A stretch of DNA of 43,901 bases from a virus (IMGVR_UViG_3300022200_000099:1-43901); one strand, 5' to 3'; positions 28,276-35,938 are shown, numbered from the stretch's first letter. The notes: generated by a model from the letters alone, not told the origin. Numbers and translations are program-made.

Positions 28276-28587
28276 ATGGATGATTCTATACGTCTTAGCG
28301 AATTCATGGAACAAATAAATTACTGTTTATCTTTAAAGTTTAAAGAAACATGGAGATACAGGTTTTCTACACACTTTATTGAAATATTTCAAGAAAAAGT
28401 TTTAAAATCTTTAGAAACACAAAGACCGTTAAAGTTATCTACCCTTGTATCAGCATACACAAAAAAGCATAAATACAGTATCCAGGAAGTAAGAAACTTC
28501 TTTGAATTGGTCAGCATAGAGGATTATTATCCTCTTATATACGAAGACTCTAAGTATTTCGTAATGAAGGAAGAAGTTGATTCTTAA
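28276..28587 (+). CDS. Small unknown protein
   Basis: 103 residues, not recognised. It is rich in aromatic and charged residues, predicted mainly helical from its text (SEFMEQINYCLSLKFKETWR, later KKHKYSIQEVRNFFELVSIE). The second half could be a small winged-helix-like unit, but this is only a guess. Its codons are more AT-rich than those of the tail genes. It lies alone on the plus strand between the leftward tail operon and a convergent nuclease gene. No Shine-Dalgarno sequence is visible; TATAAATT runs straight into the ATG. Confidence 0.62.
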   Translation: MDDSIRLSEFMEQINYCLSLKFKETWRYRFSTHFIEIFQEKVLKSLETQRPLKLSTLVSAYTKKHKYSIQEVRNFFELVSIEDYYPLIYEDSKYFVMKEEVDS

Positions 28588-28603
28588 TACTCAACTGAGT
28601 ATT
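28586..28603. terminator. Possible hairpin between convergent genes
   Basis: AATACTCA and TGAGTATT form an 8-base inverted repeat around AC, starting at the stop codon of the rightward gene. It could end transcription from either side, but there is no T-run after it, so the call is weak. Confidence 0.3.
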
Positions 28604-28615
28604 GAAACCTTACTT

Positions 28616-29419
28616 TCAGACCTTAGTTCCTAAGGGGACCTTTTTCTTCGTTGCTTTTTTAGCCTTAACAGCCTCAGTATACTCAGCTAAGTGAGTAGTC
28701 GGGTTTTGTTTAGGACACATATCTTTGTACCCACACCAGTCACAGTACTGGTTTACCTGTGGGAAGAAGTCATCCTTTTTTTTCTTCCTAATCTCCCAAA
28801 TTTTCTGTGTCAGCTTCTTCATGTACATCAAGACATGAGGCTCAGAAAATTTAACATGAACCAATTTGTCCATGTGGGGGTAGTAGTGGGCTAAAGTTAT
28901 TGAAGCAATAGGGACAGTGTACAGCACCGACACTGCGTAAGCGTATAAGAGCATTTGAGGGTCGTTAAATAACTCCCTTTTGGTAGAGGCTCTTTTGCTT
29001 GTCTTGTAGTCGATTACAAGATAGCTCCCGTCCTGACTCTTTACGATACGGTCAATAATTCCGTTTACAGCGTATCCCTGCTTAAGTTCAACCGCAAAAG
29101 ATTGCTCGGTTGATATTTGTTCACAAGAAGAAAGAGAGTTATTGAATGCAAAGAAGTTGTTAATACACTTCTCAACCTTCATTTCACGCTCTTTGTCGAA
29201 AGTGTAATTTGGACGTAGAGTTTTCGCAATCTCGTTAAGCTCTTCCGCTGACGTGCTGGCGACACCGTCCTCAAAAATCTTGTGAATATAAGAACCAAAT
29301 TGTAAAGCGTCGGTATTGGTAGACTTTTCGGGCAAGTAATCGACGTACTTAAATTTGTACTTCAACTTGCATTCATCGTAAACCTTTATCTTACTCGGAG
29401 ATACTTTGTTTATAAACAT
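28616..29419 (-). CDS. PD-(D/E)XK nuclease, Cas4/RecB-like with Fe-S cysteines
   Basis: 267 residues. Core motifs of the RecB/Cas4 nuclease family are visible: H46 in GSYIHKIFE, D123 in NGIIDRIV, D137 and K139 in YLVIDYKTSK, and the Q155-Y159 pair in QMLLY. Four cysteines fit a 4Fe-4S cluster: C17 near the N-terminus and C226, C229 and C235 in YCDWCGYKDMC. Such enzymes cut single-stranded DNA ends during recombination or repair. It lies divergent from the primase and close to UvsW, so a replication or recombination role is likely. There is no CRISPR array or cas gene nearby. A CACTATTATA element lies 19 bases upstream of the ATG. Confidence 0.87.
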   Translation of the reverse strand: MFINKVSPSKIKVYDECKLKYKFKYVDYLPEKSTNTDALQFGSYIHKIFEDGVASTSAEELNEIAKTLRPNYTFDKEREMKVEKCINNFFAFNNSLSSCEQISTEQSFAVELKQGYAVNGIIDRIVKSQDGSYLVIDYKTSKRASTKRELFNDPQMLLYAYAVSVLYTVPIASITLAHYYPHMDKLVHVKFSEPHVLMYMKKLTQKIWEIRKKKKDDFFPQVNQYCDWCGYKDMCPKQNPTTHLAEYTEAVKAKKATKKKVPLGTKV

Positions 29420-29438
29420 AGTCTTAGCTCTTATTAGT

Positions 29439-29448
29439 TATAATAGTG
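29439..29448 (-). promoter_or_regulatory. Promoter-like element CACTATTATA (leftward)
   Basis: CACTATTATA on the minus strand, 19 bases before the nuclease ATG at 29419. The same word occurs before several other genes in this window, always between divergent genes. Confidence 0.5.
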
Positions 29449-29491
29449 TTTTTTTGCTCGATAATATCGCTATTTTTTGCCGGTCTCGTCT

Positions 29492-29501
29492 GCTATTATA
29501 T
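29492..29501 (+). promoter_or_regulatory. Promoter-like element GCTATTATAT (rightward)
   Basis: GCTATTATAT lies five bases before the primase ATG at 29507. It matches the repeated CTATTATA word of the other divergent gaps. If it is a -10 box, the transcript would have almost no leader. Confidence 0.45.
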
Positions 29502-29506
29502 ACTTG

Positions 29507-30493
29507 ATGTTCGTCCCAGCCAATGTTATTAAGACCTATCTCTCCGAACTCTTCCCGGAGTCCTTGGAGTCAGGAAGGGAGTTGCGTATTAATTCCATTT
29601 TCACGGATGACAACAAGCAAAAACTGTATGTAAATCTTGATTCAGGGCTGTGGACGGACTTCAAATCGGGTGAGAAGGGAAATCTGGTTCATTTAGTGTC
29701 CCATATTGAAAATGTTCCGTATCAGTCAGCCAGACATTTCCTAAAACGCAAAGCCTTTGATGCGGGTGCTGACCTTTTCGACGTATCCACCTTGAATGTA
29801 GACAACAAGGCAGTCGGCGCTACCCGTACGGTTGAGGGTGATAGCGAAGAATGGTTAGAGGTAAACCCCAAATCTGATATCAACTCTCCCAATAATCTCA
29901 AGCGACTCGCCTCCAAGTTCGCTATTGAACGCAAACTAGCTTCTTTTAAGTTTTTTGTGGGACGTACCGGTCGATACTTTCAACGGGTTATTATTCCATA
30001 CTTTACGGAGAAAGGAAATCCTTTTTATTTCCAAGCCAGAACTCTTGTTAACCGAGACCCCAAATACCTAAATCCAAGCAAGGGTCTCTACGGAATCAAG
30101 ACTTCTGAGATTTTGTATCCATACGATAAGACTCAGGAGTATGTTATTGTTACCGAAGGTCCACTAGACGCAATGTCCCTCCGCGCAGCAGGGTTCAATG
30201 CTACCTGTACGCAGGGCTGTAAGATGTCTACAATCCAAGCTAAGGAGCTTAGAGGTAAGAAGGTAATCCTCGCCTATGATAACGATGAAAGTGGACGAGA
30301 GGGCTTCTATGAGGCTCGTAAGAGGATGCTGGCTCAAAGGACCACGAACATCTACTCTTTAGTTCCTCCGAAGGAGCATAAAGACTGGAATGATTTTTGG
30401 GTAGCTTCTGACCGCAAGGATTTCGAGGCTTATGTATACTCGAATATCTTCAGGGCAGATTGGGAGCTAGACGCTACCTCACTATTAACTTAA
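29507..30493 (+). CDS. DNA primase, DnaG-type with TOPRIM domain
   Basis: 328 residues from ATG 29507; a TTG at 29477 is in frame but would put the promoter-like element inside the gene. The TOPRIM domain is clear: VIVTEGPLDAMSLRAAG (about 213-229, catalytic Glu) and VILAYDNDESGREGF (about 252-266, DxD-type metal site). The N-terminal part (about 25-80) follows the CHC2 zinc-finger pattern, LYVNLDSGLWTDFKSGEKGN then LVHLVSH, but without the zinc cysteines. Primases make the RNA primers for lagging-strand synthesis, working with the replicative helicase. Its last 20 bases overlap the convergent gene. It may belong to the group of phage primases that keep the fold but not the metal. Confidence 0.87.
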   Translation: MFVPANVIKTYLSELFPESLESGRELRINSIFTDDNKQKLYVNLDSGLWTDFKSGEKGNLVHLVSHIENVPYQSARHFLKRKAFDAGADLFDVSTLNVDNKAVGATRTVEGDSEEWLEVNPKSDINSPNNLKRLASKFAIERKLASFKFFVGRTGRYFQRVIIPYFTEKGNPFYFQARTLVNRDPKYLNPSKGLYGIKTSEILYPYDKTQEYVIVTEGPLDAMSLRAAGFNATCTQGCKMSTIQAKELRGKKVILAYDNDESGREGFYEARKRMLAQRTTNIYSLVPPKEHKDWNDFWVASDRKDFEAYVYSNIFRADWELDATSLLT

Positions 30494-31475
30494 ATCTAGG
30501 GCTTACGATAGTTTCGTCTGCCACATCATATTGAACAGCGACCTCGTAGACTCCCATGTCCCCTCCAAGTTTCTCATCAGTGTAGAAGGGCGAGATATCA
30601 TTAGTATCCCATACGTAGCTAATAGTTCCTTGGCTATCTAAAGATACCCCTGCGGACTGGAACCCACCTACACCACTTTCCCCAGTTATCTGGACTCGGG
30701 AAGTCAAAACCGGACTTTCGTTTAGTTTGGTGATACTAATTTTTGGGTTGGACAGCAACGAACCTGTCTCCATTAGATTACGAAGATTTTCTTTAATAGG
30801 TTCATTGTCTACCACGATTTCAGTCTGTATTTGAAGCCTCTTCTTGCTTCCCAGTTGCACGTACCGTTGAACTAGCTTGTTGGAGGTAGTGACTTCAAGT
30901 GGTTCGGTAACCGCAAACGTATTAGCGGTATCCATATTGAAGGTGTTTACATAAATCTGGGCTCTAGAACCTTCGGTATGTACCACAGTCCAGATATCAA
31001 TATACCCTCCGGTCGCAGAGGCAGTATTGTTGTACAGAGGGTCCCATGTGGGCGGGGCATCTACCGGCCAATAGGCTCCACTAGGTTGAAGAATAACGCT
31101 GAAATGACCAGTCTTTTCTTTGAAGATTGAGGACGCGCTGTAACGTAAGTCTCCTGCATAGCTGGTTTCTGCCGCACAAGCACTCACATTAGCATCAAAG
31201 CCAATTTTAGCGCCTGAGTCGTTTCTCTTGTAGTTATGAAACACCATGTTGGTGTTTACCGAACTCACTAAACCGTAATTAGCGTCTCCAGGAGTTTGGT
31301 TTACATAGGGAGATGCGGTACCAAAGGCGGTATTAGGGAAAATGTGAACAGAGCATACCTGAAAAGGGTCGCTTAATTCGCCCGCAACATAGTTGAAAAA
31401 TTCCAGTTTAGCTGGAATGATAGGTGAAGGTCGATTGCCCCTTTGAATTACAGTAACGCCGTTGAATGTAGTCAT
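30474..31475 (-). CDS. Unknown beta-rich, probably structural protein
   Basis: 333 residues, not recognised. It is Ser/Thr/Asn/Val-rich with alternating beta-like stretches. The C-terminal third (EKLGGDMGVYEVAVQYDVAD and nearby, about 300-322) looks like an Ig-like or beta-sandwich domain. It is encoded three bases after the end of the frameshift extension of the tail chaperone, with AAGAG just before the ATG, so the two are co-transcribed. This context favours a virion or assembly role. The 3' end overlaps the primase gene by 20 bases on the other strand. Confidence 0.65.
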   Translation of the reverse strand: MTTFNGVTVIQRGNRPSPIIPAKLEFFNYVAGELSDPFQVCSVHIFPNTAFGTASPYVNQTPGDANYGLVSSVNTNMVFHNYKRNDSGAKIGFDANVSACAAETSYAGDLRYSASSIFKEKTGHFSVILQPSGAYWPVDAPPTWDPLYNNTASATGGYIDIWTVVHTEGSRAQIYVNTFNMDTANTFAVTEPLEVTTSNKLVQRYVQLGSKKRLQIQTEIVVDNEPIKENLRNLMETGSLLSNPKISITKLNESPVLTSRVQITGESGVGGFQSAGVSLDSQGTISYVWDTNDISPFYTDEKLGGDMGVYEVAVQYDVADETIVSPRFKLIVR

Positions 31476-31478
31476 CTC

Positions 31479-31661
31479 TTATTTATTTAGGGAGTCATAG
31501 GACTCTTTTTCCCTCTGATTCTCATCAATTAATAGCTTCATAAACTCATCTCTTTCAACAGCTGGCATAAGTAGCACATCTCGGTAACTGAACCTCGCGT
31601 GTTTCACTAAATAATAAGCTTCCGACGCTAGAGCGGAGATTCGCGCTTCTAGCTCACTGAG
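31479..31661 (-). CDS. -1 frameshift extension of tail assembly chaperone (60 residues)
   Basis: After a stop at the left of frame -1 (TGA within the chaperone's final codons), this frame stays open to TAA at 31479-31481 but contains no ATG, GTG or TTG before the coding-like part. It encodes LSELEARISALASEAYY, then HARFSYRDVLLMPAVERDEF and a charged helical end. The ER-containing pattern resembles the C-terminal parts of phage tail assembly chaperones such as the lambda T and P2 E' products. It would be made only as a fusion to the 302 zero-frame residues, giving a 362-residue protein. A slippery heptamer and stem-loop lie exactly at the junction. The extension ends three bases before the next ATG. 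Confidence 0.75.
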   Translation of the reverse strand, partial: LSELEARISALASEAYYLVKHARFSYRDVLLMPAVERDEFMKLLIDENQREKESYDSLNK

Positions 31662-31667
31662 AAAAAA
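31627..31667 (-). promoter_or_regulatory. Programmed -1 ribosomal frameshift signal
   Basis: On the minus strand the zero frame reads TCT TTT TTC, giving the classical heptamer T TTT TTC at 31667-31661. A 7-base spacer (TCAGTGA) follows. Then GCTAGAAGCG (31653-31644) pairs with CGCTCTAGC (31635-31627) around the loop CGAATCTC: nine base pairs with one bulged A. Distance and strength fit a stimulatory stem-loop. The zero-frame stop TAG lies inside the stem. Confidence 0.8.
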
Positions 31668-32566
31668 GAGTCTGTAAACGGAATAAGACTTTCGGTGACC
31701 TCACCACAATTCGCGCACTCGTAGGACATCGCCTTATTCATGCCATAATTATCTTTTGTGAGAGACTCGCGGAAGTATGCAACATCCCGGACAGTGGTAG
31801 CTTCGAAGAACCCTTTAATTACTTTCTTCTCGCTGTACTTCCCTACCGATAAAGCAAAGCGCCATAAATTATCAATTAATTTTCCGGCACTTTCCAGGTA
31901 CTGCTCGTCCTTACAGCGAGGAGTTACGAACTTAACTTCTTGTTGGGAATCTGGTAGGGTTATGGTAAGAGGTTCCTTGTACCCATCTTCTGCGTAAGTA
32001 ACAGGAACATCTGAAATTTTCACAGTCAGTTTGTTAATTGACTGGCATTCCTGGCATTCTGCCTGAATAGTATAATCATCACCGTAAGAAATCTCTCTTA
32101 ATTTAAACAAAATATAATTTTTGTCTTCTAAAGTCATTGAGTCGTAATCTAATCCGCGCACACAATCTTCAATCAAAGCGTTAATCACCTTTACTCCTTG
32201 TGCACTGGTTTTAATGCTACGTAACTTTCTTTCCTGTGCAAAAGTAAAAGGCTTAATCATGATACTTTCGTCACAGTCTACGTAAGCCAATCCTCTTGAA
32301 GGAAGCTTTAAAGCTCTCCAGTCTTGGTTTGTAGATACATTAGAAAGCAGGTCGGCTACCGCATCTGATAGTTTGCCGTCAAAATGTTCTTGAACCTGTG
32401 GCGTTTTCTCCTTCTCATCGGAAATAGGCTTTACAGCGGTTTGAGAGGGACGGCTGGCAACGGGTGCCTCGGGAATGTTTACTCCTTGCTCGGGAGAGGC
32501 ACCATGCTCCTCCATATGTTTTCTAGCAAGCTCAATAAGACTTTTTTCTTTTTCGGGTTTTGACAT
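31649..32566 (-). CDS. Tail/baseplate assembly chaperone, T4 gp26/gp51-like
   Basis: 305 residues in the zero frame. The first 75 residues are charged and probably flexible. The core has LKLPSRGLAY (about 86-95) and SIMIKPFTFAQERKL (about 101-115), the pattern of the T4 baseplate hub assembly family. Two Cys pairs, C171/C174 in ECQECQ and C284/C287 in YECANCGE, could bind zinc. Such proteins help assemble the hub and tape measure and are usually not in the virion. The end carries a strong -1 frameshift signal that would add 60 residues. It is transcribed leftward from the palindromic element at 32588-32606. Unusually, it is separated from the tape measure gene by about 3.8 kb that includes genes on the other strand. 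Confidence 0.75.
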   Translation of the reverse strand: MSKPEKEKSLIELARKHMEEHGASPEQGVNIPEAPVASRPSQTAVKPISDEKEKTPQVQEHFDGKLSDAVADLLSNVSTNQDWRALKLPSRGLAYVDCDESIMIKPFTFAQERKLRSIKTSAQGVKVINALIEDCVRGLDYDSMTLEDKNYILFKLREISYGDDYTIQAECQECQSINKLTVKISDVPVTYAEDGYKEPLTITLPDSQQEVKFVTPRCKDEQYLESAGKLIDNLWRFALSVGKYSEKKVIKGFFEATTVRDVAYFRESLTKDNYGMNKAMSYECANCGEVTESLIPFTDSFFSVS

Positions 32567-32587
32567 GTTTAATTAAAATAGTTTGGT

Positions 32588-32606
32588 ACTATTATACTAT
32601 AATAGT
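32588..32606. promoter_or_regulatory. Perfect 19-base palindrome, probable bidirectional promoter
   Basis: ACTATTATACTATAATAGT reads the same on both strands around C32597. Each half is the ACTATTATA word found before other genes. It sits between the leftward chaperone gene (ATG 32566) and the rightward UvsW gene (ATG 32610, four bases after the palindrome). It could be two back-to-back promoters, or an operator for a dimeric regulator. Confidence 0.55.
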
Positions 32607-32609
32607 GAT

Positions 32610-33959
32610 ATGCTAAAAATTATTGTTGAAAATAATGTTTCTTTTCTAAAAACAAGCAATAAAAAGCTCTTAACAACTTTAAAAAAGAAATATAGCGCAA
32701 AGGTTCCCGGCTATAACTATTCTTCTGCTTATAAAAAGGGCGGTTGGAATGGTGAAAAGCACTTTTTCTCTGATAAAACAGGGAAGTTTGGAACCGGTCT
32801 TTTATCTCATATCGAGGAAGACCTCACTTATTTAGGTATGGACTACGAAATAGAGGATTTGAGGACTGCTACCCACTCTGACGATATCTCTTTACCTAAC
32901 ATAACCCTACGAGATTACCAAGAATCCATGATTAGAAAGGCGTTGGATGCCAAGGGGTGTATTATTAAGGCTCCTACAGGCGCGGGAAAGACCCTTATTC
33001 TTGGCGGGCTACTTAAAGCACTAGAAGGAAAAACAGGTCTCATCTTCTTCACCAAAAAACAGCTACTCAAACAAACATACGACGAGCTTAGGGAGTGGGG
33101 GATTGATGTTGGTCTAGCATTCGGGGACGGAGTAATACTCAAGCCAATGACGTTATGCACCGTTCAGTCCATTGATAAGGTTATTGATAGCCACCTTAAA
33201 CAGTCGGACTTCATTATTTTTGATGAGGTACATGAATTCGCTAAAGGAAAGGTAGCCACCAAGGTCATAAAGTCTTTCCCTAACGCTGCTTACAGGATTG
33301 GTATGACAGCCACAGTACCCCGTGACCCTATGAGTCGTCTAAATCTTATATCAGGACTAGGTGGTGTTATTGAAGAAGTTGATGCCAAAGGTCTCATTGA
33401 CGAAGGATTCCTCACCGAGCCGCTCATCCAAATAATACCTATAAAAGATACGGGCACGGTAGAGGATACCGAACTATCTTACCGGGAGGTGTATGAGAAG
33501 TTCGTCACGGAGAATGATGCCCGCAACGATATTATCGTGGAGTTGGTGAAAAAAATCCAACAAAAACAATCCAGGACTCTTATAATAGTTAAAGACCTTA
33601 AACATGCTGAGATTTTGCATTCACGCATCCCTAACTCCTTTAAATTAGAAGGAAAAGATGACTTGGTTGCTCGAAAAAAGACCATCGACGCCTTTAAAGA
33701 TGACTCCATCTCAGTCCTGATAGGTACTACGATTATGCAAACAGGTATTGATATCCCGGAAATCACACACCTCATTAATGCGCGTGGACTGAAGTCTGAG
33801 ATTGCTACGCTACAGGCTCTCGGACGAGCCTTGCGTATTCACAAATCTAAGAACCGCGTGTTTATTTACGATTTCTTTGACAGAGCGCCTTACTTAGAAA
33901 AACACGCCAAAGAGCGTATTAAATCCTATGAATCCCTAGGAATGGAGATTAAAAAATGA
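32610..33959 (+). CDS. uvsW: DNA helicase, UvsW-like (superfamily 2)
   Basis: 449 residues from ATG 32610; an upstream ATG at 32583 would place the palindrome inside the gene. Helicase motifs: Q-motif region LRDYQESMIRKA, Walker A APTGAGKT (121-128), DEVH box in FIIFDEVHEF (about 202-211), motif III GMTATVPR (about 230-237), and motif VI QALGRALRIH (about 401-410). The N-terminal 100 residues, with YNYSSAYKKGGWNGEKHFF, match the UvsW substrate-grip region. In T4, UvsW remodels branched DNA and removes R-loops, switching from origin- to recombination-dependent replication. The stop overlaps the next ATG. Confidence 0.92.
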   Translation: MLKIIVENNVSFLKTSNKKLLTTLKKKYSAKVPGYNYSSAYKKGGWNGEKHFFSDKTGKFGTGLLSHIEEDLTYLGMDYEIEDLRTATHSDDISLPNITLRDYQESMIRKALDAKGCIIKAPTGAGKTLILGGLLKALEGKTGLIFFTKKQLLKQTYDELREWGIDVGLAFGDGVILKPMTLCTVQSIDKVIDSHLKQSDFIIFDEVHEFAKGKVATKVIKSFPNAAYRIGMTATVPRDPMSRLNLISGLGGVIEEVDAKGLIDEGFLTEPLIQIIPIKDTGTVEDTELSYREVYEKFVTENDARNDIIVELVKKIQQKQSRTLIIVKDLKHAEILHSRIPNSFKLEGKDDLVARKKTIDAFKDDSISVLIGTTIMQTGIDIPEITHLINARGLKSEIATLQALGRALRIHKSKNRVFIYDFFDRAPYLEKHAKERIKSYESLGMEIKK

Positions 33960-34189
33960 AAAATAAAAAAGACGAAGAAAAAAAATTAAATGAGATTACT
34001 CCTCTAATGGTGGAACGTCTGACCATCATGACACAAACGCTCACCCAGATGAAAGAGAGGGGAAAGACTATCAACGAACAAACAATAAAGGAGTTGGATA
34101 ACTTAATATCCGAACTCCTTGTATTGCGGTCGTCGTGTGTAGATAACGTTATTAACTGGACTAAGCAGGGTTATCTTGTGGAGGAGTAG
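33956..34189 (+). CDS. Small helical protein, unknown
   Basis: 77 residues, Lys/Glu/Thr-rich and probably all helical (LTIMTQTLTQMKERGKTINE, then ELDNLISELLVL). The ATG overlaps the uvsW stop as ATGA, so it is translated with the helicase. In T4 a small gene (uvsW.1) also follows uvsW, but I cannot show homology. The 3' end overlaps the convergent head-region gene by 29 bases. Confidence 0.6.
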   Translation: MKNKKDEEKKLNEITPLMVERLTIMTQTLTQMKERGKTINEQTIKELDNLISELLVLRSSCVDNVINWTKQGYLVEE

Positions 34190-35894
34190 GTGCTTCACCT
34201 TCTCCTGCTGCGATATCTTGCTCTTCTTCACCCGCAGGCTCTGCGTCAAAGTTCAAGTCAATTTTCTGAGTAATATCTTCTAAAGAAGCTACTAAGTCTC
34301 TCCACTCACTATTGTTAGCGCCGTCTTCGGTTTGGGCGGCTTGCTCCTCTTCCGCTGCGGCATCAACTTCTTCTTCAGTAGGTTCGGCGGAAGCTTCCTC
34401 TTCGGTTTCTTCTGCAACAGCCTCTACACTTTCTTTACGGAGCTTCTTTAGGTCTTTGGCGTCGATGTCGCCGTCCTTGTCCTTATCAAGCTCGTCTTGG
34501 TCCCCAGGAAGGTCATCCTTTTTGCTGTCCTTATCTTTCTTTTTCTTCTTCTTGTCCTTATCATCATTGGCGTTGCCACCAGAGTTAGACATGGCATCAT
34601 CATCTCCGTAGTATTGAGCTTCACCTAAATTGTGGGTTAAGTAATCAGAAAGCTTCTTCATCTGGAAGTCTTCGTCAATATCAACGATATGGAAGTTAGA
34701 CTCTGTCATAACCTCCGAAAGGGTGTTTGCGATATCTAATACCTGCACCCCTCCTTTACGAGACATGCATGACGCAAACTCCTTTAGGACATCACAAAGA
34801 ATTCCTTCGTCGCAGGATTCGGCAATCATATCCAGTACTTCTGATTGAACTTCGGCTAAACCCTTGAAAGAGGGGACGAAGCGAAGGCTCTGAATATTTA
34901 CGCCATACTTGGAGTTGAGTGCCTCAAGAACCATAGTCTTGAGAGGTTTTTTGAATTCGTAAATCTTGTTAACGAATTCCCGGATATCCTTTTGGGGTAT
35001 GGTGCCGGGGTTACTTACCTGGAAAGTAGCGTCCATGACGTTAGTTAAGTCTACTTTGTTTGATAGTGCTAGGTAAGGAACTGCGGCAACAGCCTCTCTT
35101 AACGTGCTTTTAATGGTCGAGTCATTAGAGTAAATTTTAGATGCTAGAGAAGCGACGTGGTCGTTATTGTGCCACATTTTAGAAAAGGAGTCTTTGGCTT
35201 CTAGTAATTCCTTACGGACCAGTTCCTTATCGCAAACCATTTCGTAAAGAGTTCTCTTAGAGTTCGAGGGAACTACAACAAATTCTTCTTTAAGGTTTTC
35301 AATATCAAGTTTAGGCAAGTCATAGGTATCACCAACTACCTTAGAAAGGCGAAGACCTTCTACCAACTTAGCATTATCGGAGAGAGACTCTACATTTTCC
35401 TCTAAGAACTTCTTAAGAAGTGGGAGCGCTTCATTAAACTTCTTATATGCTTTGGTATCAAAGATATTGTAGGACTCATTGAAACGTTCTAATTTCTTAG
35501 AAAGCTTTTTGCGGCTGTTACCGATTTGGGCTCTCATAGCAAAAGACTCAACGATATTGTCAAAGTTAACTTCAGCGACATCGTAACGGTCTGAGACTAG
35601 TGATTCCATGAACTTATGGACCTCAGCCTCCACCCGGTTATCAATTGCCTCATCGGAGGTAATAGTGTTTACGTCCTCCACAATAAAGTTTTCCAGAGTT
35701 AGGCGACCTTTAATCTCTTTATAATCGCAAGAGATTAGATGGTTGCTTTCGGTGACAAAAGTAACGCTGTTCTTCGAATCATCAATATCAAAAATAACGA
35801 GGTTCTCTCGTAGGCGGCGACCTAAGTAATCACCTGCCTCAGTAATTCGTGCATAATTCTTGTCACGGGAAACAAATAGGTTTTTTAAATTCAT
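34161..35894 (-). CDS. Acidic protein next to portal, with EF-hand loop; possibly prohead-associated
   Basis: 577 residues, not firmly recognised. Residues 1-430 are charged and mostly helical. Residues about 440-577 are low-complexity and disordered: a Lys/Asp block (DKDKKKKKKDKDSKKDD), then long Glu/Ala tracts. Residues 470-481 (DKDKDGDIDAKD) follow the EF-hand calcium loop pattern DxDxDGxIxxxD. Directly after the portal gene, T4 carries gp67 and gp68, which are prohead core proteins, one of them small, acidic and Lys-rich. I therefore infer a core or internal head protein, but similarity beyond position and composition is not shown. A TATATAAAATA sequence precedes the start. Confidence 0.62.
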   Translation of the reverse strand: MNLKNLFVSRDKNYARITEAGDYLGRRLRENLVIFDIDDSKNSVTFVTESNHLISCDYKEIKGRLTLENFIVEDVNTITSDEAIDNRVEAEVHKFMESLVSDRYDVAEVNFDNIVESFAMRAQIGNSRKKLSKKLERFNESYNIFDTKAYKKFNEALPLLKKFLEENVESLSDNAKLVEGLRLSKVVGDTYDLPKLDIENLKEEFVVVPSNSKRTLYEMVCDKELVRKELLEAKDSFSKMWHNNDHVASLASKIYSNDSTIKSTLREAVAAVPYLALSNKVDLTNVMDATFQVSNPGTIPQKDIREFVNKIYEFKKPLKTMVLEALNSKYGVNIQSLRFVPSFKGLAEVQSEVLDMIAESCDEGILCDVLKEFASCMSRKGGVQVLDIANTLSEVMTESNFHIVDIDEDFQMKKLSDYLTHNLGEAQYYGDDDAMSNSGGNANDDKDKKKKKKDKDSKKDDLPGDQDELDKDKDGDIDAKDLKKLRKESVEAVAEETEEEASAEPTEEEVDAAAEEEQAAQTEDGANNSEWRDLVASLEDITQKIDLNFDAEPAGEEEQDIAAGEGEAPTPPQDNPA

Positions 35895-35938
35895 AGTTCT
35901 TATTTTATATAGAGTTCTAAAAGCTACTCTTTTTGGTT
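35895..35938 (-). promoter_or_regulatory. Possible promoter in gap after portal gene
   Basis: The 44-base gap contains CTCTATATAAAATAAG ending seven bases before ATG 35894. TATAAAATA is one base longer than the T4 late core TATAAATA. A weak AGAGT/ACTCT hairpin lies next to it. Confidence 0.35.

Noticed and set aside
28222-28314. Longer N-terminus for the small protein before the tape measure
   Set aside because: It would overlap the divergent gene and run through the AT-rich promoter region; the added residues look like translated AT-rich spacer.
28616-29419. Reading the Cas4-like nuclease as part of a CRISPR system
   Set aside because: No repeat array and no other cas gene are in the window; the replication context explains it better.
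31473-31490. TAAATAAATAAGAG before ATG 31475 as a late promoter
   Set aside because: It is the coding end of the frameshift extension (SLNK then stop) and the gap is three bases; co-transcription with the upstream gene is simpler.
34312-34611. Plus-strand Ser-rich ORF opposite the acidic tail of the 577-residue gene
   Set aside because: It is the complement of Glu/Ala/Lys repeats, a typical shadow of low-complexity coding sequence.
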